NCBI RefSeq assembly: GCF_005796185.1
Contig: NZ_VAHM01000015.1
Location: 37,972 to 101,971, forward strand
Source of the DNA: Pseudarthrobacter sp. NamB4
GTDB lineage: Bacteria > Actinomycetota > Actinomycetes > Actinomycetales > Micrococcaceae
Reading direction: 5' to 3'
Length of the DNA stretch: 64,000 nucleotides
Numbering within the stretch: position 1 is the first letter of the stretch; every line of letters begins with the position of its first letter. This document shows positions 35,530 through 45,167 of the stretch, piece after piece. The notes below the pieces were generated by a model, which saw only the letters and a list, made by a program, of their open reading frames with translations, was not told the origin of the DNA and did no database searches. The translations under genes were made by a program, and so were the position numbers.

Positions 35530-38500
35530 ATGCCTCGTTTTGCGCTTGATATTGAGTCCGTCCCCCGCCCTGCCCGTTCGCAGGAGCTGCTGGATGCAGT
35601 GAACCACCGGGTCGTCATCGCCGACGGCGCGATGGGTACCATGCTGCAGGGCCGGGACCTGTCGCTCGAGGACGACTTCCAGGGCCTCGAAGGCTGCAAC
35701 GAGATCCTCAACGACACGCGCCCGGATGTCATCGGAGACATCCACGACGCCTACTTCGCCACGGGCATCGACGCCGTCGAATCCAACACCTTCGGCGCGA
35801 ACTGGTCCAACCTCTCCGACTACGGCATCGACGACCGGATCACAGAGCTCGCCCGGAGGGGTGCCGAGATCGCCCGCGAGCGTGCAGAGGCGGCAGAAGA
35901 AACAGACGGACGCATGCGCTGGGTCCTCGGCTCCATGGGCCCCGGCACCAAGCTCCCCAGCCTCGGCCACACCAGCTACGACTACCTAAAACAGACCTTC
36001 ACCCTCCAGGCCGAGGGCCTCATCGACGGCGGCGCGGACGCCTTCCTCATCGAAACCAGTCAGGACCTCCTGCAGACCAAAGCCGCCGTCAACGGCTGCA
36101 AGCAGGCCATCGTCTCCCGCGGCATCCGGCTCCCCATCTTCGTCGAGGTGACCGTCGAGACCACCGGAACCATGCTCATGGGCTCCGAGATCGGCGCGGC
36201 GCTAACCGCCCTCGAGCCGCTCGGCGTCGACGCCATCGGCCTGAACTGCGCCACCGGACCGGACGAGATGAGCGAACACCTCCGCCACCTCTCCAAGCAG
36301 TCCTCTGTGGCCATCGCCTGCATGCCCAACGCTGGTCTGCCCATCCTCGGCGCCAACGGCGCGCACTACCCGCTCACCCCCACCGAACTCGCCACCGCGC
36401 ACGAGCAGTTCGTGCGCGAATTCGGCCTGGGCCTGGTGGGCGGCTGCTGCGGTACGACGCCGGAACACATGGCCGCCGTCGTCGAACGTCTTACCCCCTT
36501 CCGCACCAAAGCCGTGGAGAGCAAGGCAGACAACGCACCGGCAAGAATCCCCACCGAGCGCGAAGCCGGCGTCGCCTCCCTCTACCAGCACGTGAACTTC
36601 GACCAGGACGCCTCCTACCTCGCCATCGGTGAGCGCACCAACGCCAACGGCTCCAAGGCGTTCCGCCAGGCCATGCTCGAAGAGCGCTGGGACGACTGCG
36701 TGGACATCGCCCGCGAGCAGATCCGCGTCGGCGCCCACCTGCTGGACGTCTGCATCGACTATGTGGGGCGCGACGGCGTCGCCGACATCAAGGAGGTCGT
36801 CTCACGTTTCGCGTCGGCCTCCACCCTTCCGCTCGTCATCGACTCCACCGAACCGCCCGTCCTGCAGGCCGGCCTCGAACACATCGGCGGCCGTCCGGTG
36901 GTCAACTCCGTCAACTACGAGGACGGCGACGGCCCCAACAGCCGCTTCGCGCGCATCATGCCGCTCGTGAAGGAACACGGCACCGCCGTGATCGCCCTGA
37001 CCATCAACGAAGAGGGCCAGGCCCGCACCACCGAAGGCAAGGTGGCCATCGCCTCCCGCCTGGTCGACGCCCTGGTGGGCGAATGGGGGATGCGCGTCGA
37101 GGACATCATCGTCGACTGCCTGACCTTCCCCGTCGCCACCGGCCAGGAGGAAACCCGCCGCGACGGCATTGAAACCATCGAGGCAATCCGCCAGATCACC
37201 GCAAAGTACCCGGGAATCAACACCACGCTCGGCGTCTCCAACGTGTCCTTCGGCCTGAACCCGGCCGCGCGCATCGTCCTGAACTCCGTGTTCCTTCACG
37301 AGGCCGTCCAGGCGGGCCTGACCAGTGGCATTATCGACGCCGCCAAGATCGTCCCGCTCGCCTCGCTGCCGGAAGAGCAGCGCAAGGTGGCACTGGACCT
37401 CGTCTGGGACCGCCGCGAGTACGACGCCGACGGCAACACCACTTACGACCCGCTCGCAATCATGCTCGACATGTTCGCCGGCGTCGACACTGCGGCGCTC
37501 AAGGACCAGCGCGCCGCTGAACTCGCTGCGCTGCCCACGGGCGCGCGCCTGGAGCGGCGCATCATCGACGGCGAAGGCAAGGGTCTCGAAGAGGACCTCG
37601 ACCTGGCCCGCAGCGAGGGCATGACCCCGCTCGGCATCATCAACGACCACCTGCTCGAGGGCATGAAGGTGGTGGGCGAGCGCTTCGGCGCCGGCGAGAT
37701 GCAGCTGCCGTTCGTGCTGCAGTCCGCCGAGGTGATGAAGAACGCCGTCGCCCTGCTCGAGCCGCACATGGAGAAGTCCGATTCCTCCGGCAAGGGCACT
37801 ATGGTGATCGCCACCGTGCGCGGCGACGTGCACGACATCGGCAAGAACCTGGTGGACATCATTCTCACCAACAACGGCTACAAAGTGGTCAACATCGGCA
37901 TCAAGCAGGGCATCGCCGAGATCATCGCCGCGGCGGAGGAGCATGACGCCGATGTGATCGGCATGTCCGGGCTGCTGGTTAAGTCCACTGTGGTGATGAA
38001 GGAGAACCTCGCGGAGCTGCAGTCCCGCGGCATGGCGAAGAAGTGGCCGGTTATTCTCGGCGGCGCTGCCCTGACCCGCGCCTACGTGGAGCAGGACCTG
38101 GCGGAGCAGTTTGACGGCGTGGTGCGCTACGCCAAGGACGCCTTCGAGGGCCTTTCCCTGATGGAGCCGCTGGTGCGCGTCGCCCGCGGCGAGTCACCGG
38201 ACGACGTCGGCCTGCCGCCACTGAAGAAGCGCATCCACAAGGGAGGGGCGAAGTTCACGGTGACCGAGCCGGAGGCAATGCCCGGCCGGTCCGACGTCGC
38301 CACCGACAATCCCGTCCCCGCGCCGCCCTTTTGGGGCACGCGCATCGTGCGTGGCGTCTCGCTCCACGACTACGCTGCCTTCCTCGATGAGCGCGCCACC
38401 TTCATGGGGCAGTGGGGGCTCAAGCCCGGCCGCGGCGAGGACGGCGCCTCCTACGAGGAACTGGTGGAACGCGAGGGCCGGCCGCGCCTGCGCTACTGGC

Positions 38501-39174
38501 TGGACCGGATCCTTGGCGAGGGCATGCTCGACGCGTCCGTCGCCTACGGCTACTTCCCCGTGGTCTCCGAGGGCGAACAGGTGGTGGTGCTTCACCACGG
38601 CGAGGATTCCGACGGCGTCCTCGGCACCGCGGGCCTGCTCGCCCCCGACGGTGGTTCAGGCGGCCCGATCGGCACCGACCGGCTGCGCTTCCACTTCCCG
38701 CGCCAGCGCCGCGACCGGCACCTGTGCCTGGCCGACTTCGTGAAGTCCCGCGAATCGGGCCAGATCGACGTGTTGCCGGTGCAGCTGGTGACCGCCGGCT
38801 CGAAGATCGAGGAGTTCACGTCCAAGATGTTCGCCGCCAACCAGTACCGCGACTACTACGAGCTCAACGGCCTCGTCATGCAGCTCACCGAGGCGCTGGC
38901 GGAGTTCTGGCACGCACGCATCCGCAAGGAGCTGGGCTTCGCGGCCGAGGAACCGAAGGACACGGCAGGGTATTTCAAGCTCGACTACCGCGGTGCCCGT
39001 TTCTCGCTCGGCTACCCCGCGTGCCCGGACATGGAGGACCGCCGCAAGGTGACGGAACTGCTGAAGCCCGAGCGCATGGGCGTGATCCTCAGCGACGAGC
39101 TGATGCTGCACCCCGAACAGTCCACCGACGCATTCGTGTTCCACCACCCGGAGGCGAAGTACTTCAAGGTGTGA
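35530..39174 (+). CDS. metH: Cobalamin-dependent methionine synthase
   Basis: 1214 residues, full length. Order: homocysteine domain with zinc cysteines (GGCCGTTPEH and an earlier LNCATGP), methyltetrahydrofolate domain (ERTNANGSKAF), cap helix region, B12-binding domain with DVHDIGKN (the axial-ligand His) and VIGMSGLLVKS, and the SAM-dependent reactivation domain (ESTDAFVFHHPEAKYFKV-type end). It transfers methyl from methyl-THF to homocysteine. The ATG is poorly preceded by AACCTGTTTAG. No cobalamin riboswitch was recognised in the 245 bp upstream. The 5' end has a decayed twin at 33434. Confidence 0.97.
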   Translation: MPRFALDIESVPRPARSQELLDAVNHRVVIADGAMGTMLQGRDLSLEDDFQGLEGCNEILNDTRPDVIGDIHDAYFATGIDAVESNTFGANWSNLSDYGIDDRITELARRGAEIARERAEAAEETDGRMRWVLGSMGPGTKLPSLGHTSYDYLKQTFTLQAEGLIDGGADAFLIETSQDLLQTKAAVNGCKQAIVSRGIRLPIFVEVTVETTGTMLMGSEIGAALTALEPLGVDAIGLNCATGPDEMSEHLRHLSKQSSVAIACMPNAGLPILGANGAHYPLTPTELATAHEQFVREFGLGLVGGCCGTTPEHMAAVVERLTPFRTKAVESKADNAPARIPTEREAGVASLYQHVNFDQDASYLAIGERTNANGSKAFRQAMLEERWDDCVDIAREQIRVGAHLLDVCIDYVGRDGVADIKEVVSRFASASTLPLVIDSTEPPVLQAGLEHIGGRPVVNSVNYEDGDGPNSRFARIMPLVKEHGTAVIALTINEEGQARTTEGKVAIASRLVDALVGEWGMRVEDIIVDCLTFPVATGQEETRRDGIETIEAIRQITAKYPGINTTLGVSNVSFGLNPAARIVLNSVFLHEAVQAGLTSGIIDAAKIVPLASLPEEQRKVALDLVWDRREYDADGNTTYDPLAIMLDMFAGVDTAALKDQRAAELAALPTGARLERRIIDGEGKGLEEDLDLARSEGMTPLGIINDHLLEGMKVVGERFGAGEMQLPFVLQSAEVMKNAVALLEPHMEKSDSSGKGTMVIATVRGDVHDIGKNLVDIILTNNGYKVVNIGIKQGIAEIIAAAEEHDADVIGMSGLLVKSTVVMKENLAELQSRGMAKKWPVILGGAALTRAYVEQDLAEQFDGVVRYAKDAFEGLSLMEPLVRVARGESPDDVGLPPLKKRIHKGGAKFTVTEPEAMPGRSDVATDNPVPAPPFWGTRIVRGVSLHDYAAFLDERATFMGQWGLKPGRGEDGASYEELVEREGRPRLRYWLDRILGEGMLDASVAYGYFPVVSEGEQVVVLHHGEDSDGVLGTAGLLAPDGGSGGPIGTDRLRFHFPRQRRDRHLCLADFVKSRESGQIDVLPVQLVTAGSKIEEFTSKMFAANQYRDYYELNGLVMQLTEALAEFWHARIRKELGFAAEEPKDTAGYFKLDYRGARFSLGYPACPDMEDRRKVTELLKPERMGVILSDELMLHPEQSTDAFVFHHPEAKYFKV

Positions 39175-39198
39175 GCTGGTGCGGGTGATGAGCTGAAA

Positions 39199-39261
39199 GA
39201 TGGGGCCGGGGACGGCGAGGCTTGCACCAGATGGTGTTTGCTCGCAGTCCCCGGCCCCATC
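39199..39261. terminator. Bidirectional terminator between metH and fdhA
   Basis: A perfect 15-bp stem: GATGGGGCCGGGGAC (39199-39213) with its complement at 39247-39261. The 33-nt loop contains a smaller stem (GCGAG...CTCGC and CACCAGATGGTG). It lies between convergent gene ends. Confidence 0.75.
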
Positions 39262-39271
39262 AACTGGGGTT

Positions 39272-40489
39272 CTAGGCCTTGACGTATCCGTTCGGGTTCA
39301 GCACGAATTTCGTTGCCGAGCCGGCGTCGAATTCGGCGTAGCCGCGCGGCGCATCCTCAAGCGGGATCGCTGTGGCGTTTACTGCCTTCGCGATCTGGAC
39401 CTTGTCGTGCAGGATGGCCATCATCAGCTGGCGGTTGTACGACATGACAGGGCACTGGCCGGTGGTGAAGGACAGGGACTTTGCCCATCCGGTGCCCAAG
39501 GACAGCGACAGGGAGCCGTGCTTTGCGGCGTCGTCGATTCCACCGGGGTCGCCCGTGACATACAGGCCGGGAATGCCCAGGGCCCCGCCCGCGGCGGTGA
39601 TGTCCATAAGGGAGTTCAGCACGGTGGCCGGGGCTTCGTGTGAGGCGTCCTTGCCGTGCCCCCGGGCTTCGAACCCTACGGCGTCGACACCGCAATCCAC
39701 TTCAGGGACGCCCAGGATTTGCTCGATCTGCTCCTTCGGATCGCCGTTGGAGACGTTCACCGTTTCGCAGCCGAAGGAGCGGGCCTGAGCCAGTCGGTCT
39801 TCGTTCATGTCACCGACAATCACGACGGCGGCACCAAGCAGCTGCGCGCCCACGGCGGCTGCGAGGCCCACCGGGCCGGCACCGGCAATGTAAACGGTGG
39901 ATCCGACGCCCACTCCGGCAGTGACGGCGCCGTGGAAGCCGGTGGGAAAGATATCGGAAAGCATGGTCAGGTCCATGATCTTTTCCAGGGCCTGGTCGCG
40001 GTCCGGGAACTTGAGCAGGTTCCAGTCAGCGTAGGGGACCAGCACGTATTCCGCCTGGCCGCCCACCCAGCCGCCCATGTCCACATAGCCGTAGGCGCTG
40101 CCCGGGCGGTCCGGGTTGACGTTCAGGCAGATGCCGGTCTTGCGCTCCTTGCAGTTCCGGCAACGGCCGCAGGAGATGTTGAAAGGTACCGAGACGATGT
40201 CTCCCACCTTGATGAACTCCACGTCCGGCCCGACCTCCACCACTTCGCCGGTGATTTCGTGGCCAAGGACCAGGTCCTTGGGAGCCGTGGTCCGGCCCCG
40301 CACCATGTGCTGGTCCGAGCCGCAGATGTTGGTGGTCACTGTACGCAGGATCGCGCCGTGGGGTACTTTTCTGCCCACATTGGCCGGATTAACGCCGGGC
40401 CCATCCTTGAGTTCCAACGTCGGGTAGTCGGTGTCGATGATTTCGACGACACCGGGTTCTTTGTAGGCGACGGCTTTGTTTCCTGACAT
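39272..40489 (-). CDS. fdhA: Glutathione-independent formaldehyde dehydrogenase
   Basis: A 405-residue zinc alcohol-dehydrogenase-family enzyme of the glutathione-independent formaldehyde dehydrogenase type, NAD-dependent. Catalytic zinc: ICGSDQH and GHEITGEVVEVG. Structural zinc: CGRCRNCKERKTGIC. Rossmann GAGPVGLAAA. The extra segments (ASHEAPATVLNSLMDITA) match this longer class. The ATG at 40489 has AAGGAGTGTCC upstream; 50 upstream in-frame codons are rejected. It could detoxify the formaldehyde made by the N-demethylase at 22874, although the genes are not linked. Confidence 0.92.
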   Translation of the reverse strand: MSGNKAVAYKEPGVVEIIDTDYPTLELKDGPGVNPANVGRKVPHGAILRTVTTNICGSDQHMVRGRTTAPKDLVLGHEITGEVVEVGPDVEFIKVGDIVSVPFNISCGRCRNCKERKTGICLNVNPDRPGSAYGYVDMGGWVGGQAEYVLVPYADWNLLKFPDRDQALEKIMDLTMLSDIFPTGFHGAVTAGVGVGSTVYIAGAGPVGLAAAVGAQLLGAAVVIVGDMNEDRLAQARSFGCETVNVSNGDPKEQIEQILGVPEVDCGVDAVGFEARGHGKDASHEAPATVLNSLMDITAAGGALGIPGLYVTGDPGGIDDAAKHGSLSLSLGTGWAKSLSFTTGQCPVMSYNRQLMMAILHDKVQIAKAVNATAIPLEDAPRGYAEFDAGSATKFVLNPNGYVKA

Positions 40490-40883
40490 GGACACTCCTT
40501 TTGGTAGGGGTACTGAGTGCCAGGCCTTCCCTCCAGATGGCCTTGCACTGGTCCGGCAAAGTTGCAGGCGCTGCCCCATGCCCGAAAGCGGTGCTTCGAT
40601 GAGGATACCTCCCCAGGTTTCAGGCCATCGAAGCACCATTCACGGGCACGGAACAGCTCTTCCTTCGCGAGGGCGAAGACCGTCAGTGGGATGCCCTGTC
40701 CAGTGGGACAGCATCCCGATGCTGCCTGCCCGGTTTGAATCGGACAAGGATGACTCTGATGGTTGAAGAGCTTGCAATGATGAGACTAGGATCACAATGG
40801 CGCCAAGAAAAGCGCAAGATTTTGCAGCTAATCATGCAGAATCGATGCATGATCACGGGTCCTGCCACTACTTTGCGGGGTCC
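40490..40883 (-). promoter_or_regulatory. Upstream region of fdhA with two inverted repeats
   Basis: 394 bp without a gene. IR1: GGTGCTTCGATG (40590-40601) pairs with 40626-40637 over 12 bp. IR2: GGGATG-CC-CTGTCC (40688-40701) pairs with GGACAG-CATCCC (40706-40717) around AGTG; its core TGTCC-N4-GGACA resembles sites of AcoR-type activators. Both are likely regulatory elements for fdhA. Confidence 0.5.
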
Positions 40884-43745
40884 TCAGGCCCTGAGTTGTA
40901 GCCCGTCCTTGGCCTGTGCGGGCTGGGCCTTCGCGGCTTGACCGCTGGCGCTTCCGCCAGCGCTTCCGCCTGAGCTGGAGACCGGCTTCACCCGCCTGAG
41001 TGCGGCGAGGATGGCCCGGCCCACTACAGCTATCCCGATGATGGTGGTGATCGCGCGCAGGGTGTCCCAGCCGGCGGTTGACGTCACCAGCGAGTAAAGC
41101 AGGAAGCTGCTGAGGTTGGTGGCCAGCGGCGCGCCAGGCTGGTAGGAGATGCCGGTGCCGGCGCCCACCGCGAAGGGCCAAAACCACAGATTGAGCAGCA
41201 GGCCGAACAGGTAGGACGCCACGGCGCCGTAGCCGCACAGCATCCACAGTTCTGCCTTCCCGCGCACCCGGCGGGGGAGCAGGCCGGCGCCGGCGCCCAC
41301 CCAGGCGCAGGCGAAGATCTGGAACGGCGTCCACGGTCCCATCCCGCCCCACAAGGCACTGGAGACGGCGATAGTGGCCGCCCCGAGGAGCAGGCCGAAA
41401 CGGGGACCGAACGCCCGGCCTGCCAGGATCAGCAGGATAAAGACCGCTTCCACACCCCCGACGCCGTTGCTCGCCACCCGCACCGCGGAACCTACGGCGG
41501 CCAGGACGCCGAGCAACGCCACCATGTGTGCGGAACGCACCGAGCCGTCCAGGGACACGGCGATGGCGACGGCGGCGATGGGTGCGATGGCCAGCGCCGC
41601 GTAGGGGAGTGCCGCGGCCGCGTCCTGGGGGAGGGCTGCGGCGAGCAGCGGCCAGCAGAAGGCGCTGAGGGCCAGGAGGTTTGCGGCTGCCAGGACTGCG
41701 AGCTCGACGCCGCGCGGCATCCGAAGGCGCTGGGGCTTCTTCTCGCTGTGAGCGTCAGTTGGTTCGTCGACGAACTTTGGGGCCGGGAACCGTGGCGCGA
41801 TGGCAAGCTGTGCGGGGGCGGCATTAGCCGGGGCGGCTTCTGTCTCGTAAGAAGGTGCGACGCCGTCACGCATCGGGAGGATCCGTAGACCGAGGCCACG
41901 GGCAAAGTCATGGTCATGCGTGGCGATCAGGACCGCGGCGCCGGCGTCCGCCGCGGCTTTTAGAGCTGTGGCGACGGCTGTGCGTGCCGCCGGGTCGAGT
42001 CCGCGGGTGGGCTCGTCGATCAGGAGGACCTGGGGGTTGTCCATAGTCTGCAGCGCGATGGCGAGGATCCTGCGCTCACCGGCAGAGAGGTCGCGCGGAT
42101 GCTCGTGGCCGATGGGGATCGTGACGTCACCCCGTAACCGGGCGAGATGGGCAGCTGCGAAGCCTGGCTCAGGCTGCGCGCCCCCCTTTCCGCGTCCCAG
42201 GCGCCGTTCCGCCGCACGCAACTCTCCCGCGACGGTGTCCCGGGTAAAGAGGTCGTCCGAGGCGTCCGGCACGAGGGCGACTTGGCCGCCGGTGACCGTG
42301 CCGCCGTCGTACGTTTTTGTGTCGCCCAAGGCAAGCGCTACAAGGAGGGAGGACTTCCCGGCCCCGTTCGGACCAACGAGGGCGACCACTTCGCCGCGGT
42401 GCAGGGTCAGGGATGCTTCGCGCACGAGGGGGTTGCCCTTGCGGTGCACCGCAAGCTTTGTCGCAGTCAGCACGGGCGGGAGGTCCGTTAGCTGTGCCGG
42501 CGTTGGACCGGTGTCGACTGGGTGCGAAGGCGACGGCGCAGCACCGGGCGCCAGGGCGCCGTCGTCAATGGTCCACCACGAGTCGGCAACAGGTACGAGC
42601 GCTTCCGCCCGGTGTTCCGCCACGATGACACAGACGCCGGCGTCACGCGCGAGGGCATCAAGTACCGCGATGACGCGAGCACGGGCTGTTGTGTCCAGGT
42701 CGGCCAGGGGCTCGTCGGCCAACAGCAGGGCCGGACGGTCCACCACGGCCGCGGCGATGGCGACGAGCGTGGCCTCACCCGCCGAGAGGGTGCTGACGTT
42801 CCGGTCCAGCAGCCCTGAAATGCCAATATGCTCCGCCACCTCCAGCACCCGCGCCTTGGCGGTAGCGGATGGCACACCCCGCAGCTCAAGGGCGAGGGCG
42901 ATTTCCTCCCGGACCCGAGTGGTAGCGAAGGTGGCCCGGGGATTCTGGAGGACGACCCCGACGGCGCGGGCGGTGTCGCGCGGCGGCGCGGCAGCGCGGT
43001 CCATTCCGGCGACGCGGACCGTGCCGGAGAGTTCGCCACCATCCACGTGCGAGAGCAGGCCGGCGATGCCCCGCAGGACGGTGGACTTGCCGGAGCCTGT
43101 CGGCCCGGTGATGACTGTGATTGATCCCCTCGACGGCGTGAAGTCCGCAACGTCCACCTGCGCGTTGCCGATGCGGAAGTGCGCGTCCCGCACCAGTAGC
43201 GGACCGTCGTCGTCGTTCCTAAAGCGGTATGCCGCCCGGCTCCCGAAGCCGCGCAACTCCAAGGCCGCGGCAACCCGGGCCGCATGCTCAAGGGTGCGCT
43301 CGAGCACGGGCACCAGGGCGCGGGGCCCAAAGCGTTCACCCCGCAACCGGAACGCCAGGCGTACGGAGGCAACGGCGTCGGAAAGCGCCGGAAGCGCAGC
43401 CCACGCCACTACCAGCGCCCGGGCGAGGCCCTGTAGGGGGCCGCGGCGGGCCAGGTGCACGAATCCGCGGGCCACATCCACCAGCGCGTTGAGCAGGCCG
43501 AAACCGAGGATCATGCCGGCAATCGGCAGGGCGGACAGGACCGCCTCCCACAGGCCTTGTCCCGAGACAGGGCCAAGCAAGACCACATGGGCGTAAGGGG
43601 CAGGCAGCCGCAACGCCGGCAGATCGAGCAGGAGCGGCTCACCCATGCCCGCGCCGTTGAAAAGGACGCGGTAGACGACCCGCGCCGCGATGAACACGAC
43701 GGCGAGGGCAGCGCCGGCGCGCAACGGCGCGGGTCGGAAGGTCAT
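40884..43745 (-). CDS. Single-chain ECF transporter (EcfT-EcfA-EcfA'-S fusion)
   Basis: 953 residues carrying all parts of an energy-coupling-factor importer. EcfT membrane domain (~1-215) with VLERTLEHAARVAAALELRGFG; ATPase 1 (~240-450; GPTGSGKST, LSAGEATLVAIA, LLLADEPLADLD); ATPase 2 (~490-690; GPNGAGKSS, DLSAGERRILAIA, LLIDEPTRGLD); C-terminal six-helix S component (~740-940). ATG at 43745 overlaps the lipoprotein stop; longer reading is rejected as the reverse frame of that gene. Vitamin or cofactor uptake is expected; the nearby metH and the DUF4430-like lipoprotein make a corrinoid possible, but this is inference. Confidence 0.9.
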   Translation of the reverse strand: MTFRPAPLRAGAALAVVFIAARVVYRVLFNGAGMGEPLLLDLPALRLPAPYAHVVLLGPVSGQGLWEAVLSALPIAGMILGFGLLNALVDVARGFVHLARRGPLQGLARALVVAWAALPALSDAVASVRLAFRLRGERFGPRALVPVLERTLEHAARVAAALELRGFGSRAAYRFRNDDDGPLLVRDAHFRIGNAQVDVADFTPSRGSITVITGPTGSGKSTVLRGIAGLLSHVDGGELSGTVRVAGMDRAAAPPRDTARAVGVVLQNPRATFATTRVREEIALALELRGVPSATAKARVLEVAEHIGISGLLDRNVSTLSAGEATLVAIAAAVVDRPALLLADEPLADLDTTARARVIAVLDALARDAGVCVIVAEHRAEALVPVADSWWTIDDGALAPGAAPSPSHPVDTGPTPAQLTDLPPVLTATKLAVHRKGNPLVREASLTLHRGEVVALVGPNGAGKSSLLVALALGDTKTYDGGTVTGGQVALVPDASDDLFTRDTVAGELRAAERRLGRGKGGAQPEPGFAAAHLARLRGDVTIPIGHEHPRDLSAGERRILAIALQTMDNPQVLLIDEPTRGLDPAARTAVATALKAAADAGAAVLIATHDHDFARGLGLRILPMRDGVAPSYETEAAPANAAPAQLAIAPRFPAPKFVDEPTDAHSEKKPQRLRMPRGVELAVLAAANLLALSAFCWPLLAAALPQDAAAALPYAALAIAPIAAVAIAVSLDGSVRSAHMVALLGVLAAVGSAVRVASNGVGGVEAVFILLILAGRAFGPRFGLLLGAATIAVSSALWGGMGPWTPFQIFACAWVGAGAGLLPRRVRGKAELWMLCGYGAVASYLFGLLLNLWFWPFAVGAGTGISYQPGAPLATNLSSFLLYSLVTSTAGWDTLRAITTIIGIAVVGRAILAALRRVKPVSSSGGSAGGSASGQAAKAQPAQAKDGLQLRA

Positions 43746-44317
43746 GCCGCGGGCGCGGCCGGTTCGCCGTCGACCGTGAAGAGCAGTTCCAGGCTCTGGC
43801 CCGGGCTCACCTGCAGGGTGGAGACGCCTTCCTGGGCGTATTCCCAGGCTCCGCCGTCCGACTTGATCCAAAGGGACCAGTAGGCGAAGGCGGCGGTCAT
43901 GCCCTTGCATTCTTCGCGGTAGGTGCCACCCTTGTGCACGATGTCGAAGTCCGCGGCGGGCACACCGTTCACGCGGCACACAATCTCGGTGGGGTACTGC
44001 TCGGTGCCTTCGGTCTTCACGTCGGCTTCTTCGAGCACCTTGGAGGCGGGAGTCGGGCCGTCCACCGGCACGCACACGTTCTTGTCAGCTGCGGACTGCT
44101 TAAGCGCGCCCGTATCGACGATGAGCTTCACGCCGTCGCAGGGACCGGAGTCGGCGGCACTGGCTGAAGCGGTTGCGGTGGCTGAGGCCGTTGCCGTGGA
44201 CGCGGGGTCGGAGGCGGCTGGCTGGGTGGCCGGAGCGGAACAGGCGGCAAGGGAAAACAGGAGACCTGCGGCGGCGAGGGAGCTCGCGGCGGCGGTGCGA
44301 ATCTTAGTGAATGTCAC
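43742..44317 (-). CDS. DUF4430-like lipoprotein
   Basis: 191 residues: signal peptide with lipobox (SLAACSAP, Cys ~26), a Ser/Thr/Ala linker, and a ~120-residue domain with VCRVNGVPAADFDIVHKGGT and YWSLWIKSDGGAWEYAQEGV, resembling DUF4430 (transcobalamin C-terminal-like). Probably an extracellular binding partner for the ECF transporter, whose start it overlaps by four bases. GTG start with no clear ribosome site; a TACCCT six bases before it would fit a leaderless transcript. Confidence 0.8.
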   Translation of the reverse strand: MTFTKIRTAAASSLAAAGLLFSLAACSAPATQPAASDPASTATASATATASASAADSGPCDGVKLIVDTGALKQSAADKNVCVPVDGPTPASKVLEEADVKTEGTEQYPTEIVCRVNGVPAADFDIVHKGGTYREECKGMTAAFAYWSLWIKSDGGAWEYAQEGVSTLQVSPGQSLELLFTVDGEPAAPAA

Positions 44318-44432
44318 CTGTCAAGGGTAGGGCGTTGTGTGCCCGAATCAGGAGGCCGTCGCGTTGTGTGACGTCAGGTCTCCGATAGATTCGGGCCCTG
44401 CTTCAGCACCTTGCCGTCAACCGGTCTCCGGC

Positions 44433-44457
44433 AGCTGCTGGCCCCGGCCCAGCAGCT
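44433..44457 (-). terminator. Hairpin downstream of the sortase gene
   Basis: AGCTGCTGG (44433-44441) pairs with CCAGCAGCT (44449-44457) over 9 bp around a 7-nt GC-rich loop, 25 bp past the sortase stop. No T-run. Confidence 0.45.
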
Positions 44458-44481
44458 TGTACCCACTCTGGGACTATCGCA

Positions 44482-45138
44482 CTATCGCACTGCCGGCAGC
44501 GCCGTGACGATAACGTTCTTCCCCCAAAGATCCTCCGTGTAGCAACTAATCAGGACTAGCCGGTTGGGAACAATGTTCCAAATGTCCGAGTCCTTCAAGG
44601 AGTCCTTGTTGTGGGTAGTGACGGTATCCACAACATAGTCGATCGTCCCCTGGTCGGTGGTCAGCGTGACGGTGTTCCCCACTTCGACGTCGGAGCTGAG
44701 CCGGTTGAACGGGCTGTCGCGGTTCTCCCAACTATGCCCTGTGATGTACACGGTGTTATCGGATTCTGCTCCCGGCGTCCCATAGTTTGTAAGCCAGTAT
44801 CCATCCAAGGTCTCGGGAGGCACGAGTGACTGCGTAGCCAGGTCCGACTCCGTGGGTGTCAGTGGGAGGACAGGAACCTTGATCTTCGCCGACTCGATGG
44901 AGAGCTGCCGTGGTGAAGACACCGGCGGCAGCGCCGCTGTCACCGTCCCAGCTGCGGAGCTTTGCGACGCCGGCGTGGAAGGAGCAGTTAAAGTCGGGGA
45001 GGCGCCGGGTCCGGAAAGCATGATTCCGAAGACAGTCAGGGCGAGGAACAGCACGGCGACGACGGCGCCGATTGCTACCCGCGGTGTGCCGCGGCCTTTC
45101 TCGGCTGGCACGTTGTGCTCTTGCTCGGTGTCATTCAT
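44482..45138 (-). CDS. Class F-like sortase (altered catalytic triad)
   Basis: 218 residues: one N-terminal membrane anchor (~20-42), a Ser/Thr/Pro linker and a sortase beta-barrel. Catalytic His135 is in ITGHSWENR and Cys199 in LVLISCYTED. The usual Arg some 8-10 residues after Cys is missing; Lys207 (WGKNVIV) is in its place and no Arg follows before the last residue. It joins surface proteins to peptidoglycan; the neighbouring gene at 45222 encodes the evident substrate. Confidence 0.85.
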   Translation of the reverse strand: MNDTEQEHNVPAEKGRGTPRVAIGAVVAVLFLALTVFGIMLSGPGASPTLTAPSTPASQSSAAGTVTAALPPVSSPRQLSIESAKIKVPVLPLTPTESDLATQSLVPPETLDGYWLTNYGTPGAESDNTVYITGHSWENRDSPFNRLSSDVEVGNTVTLTTDQGTIDYVVDTVTTHNKDSLKDSDIWNIVPNRLVLISCYTEDLWGKNVIVTALPAVR

Positions 45139-45167
45139 CGATTAACGGCCTCTCCCGTGGTTGCCGC

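Noticed and set aside
43746..44075. 110-codon N-terminal extension of the ECF transporter
   Set aside because: Arg-rich reverse reading of the lipoprotein gene; ATG at 43745 overlaps the lipoprotein stop in the usual coupled way.
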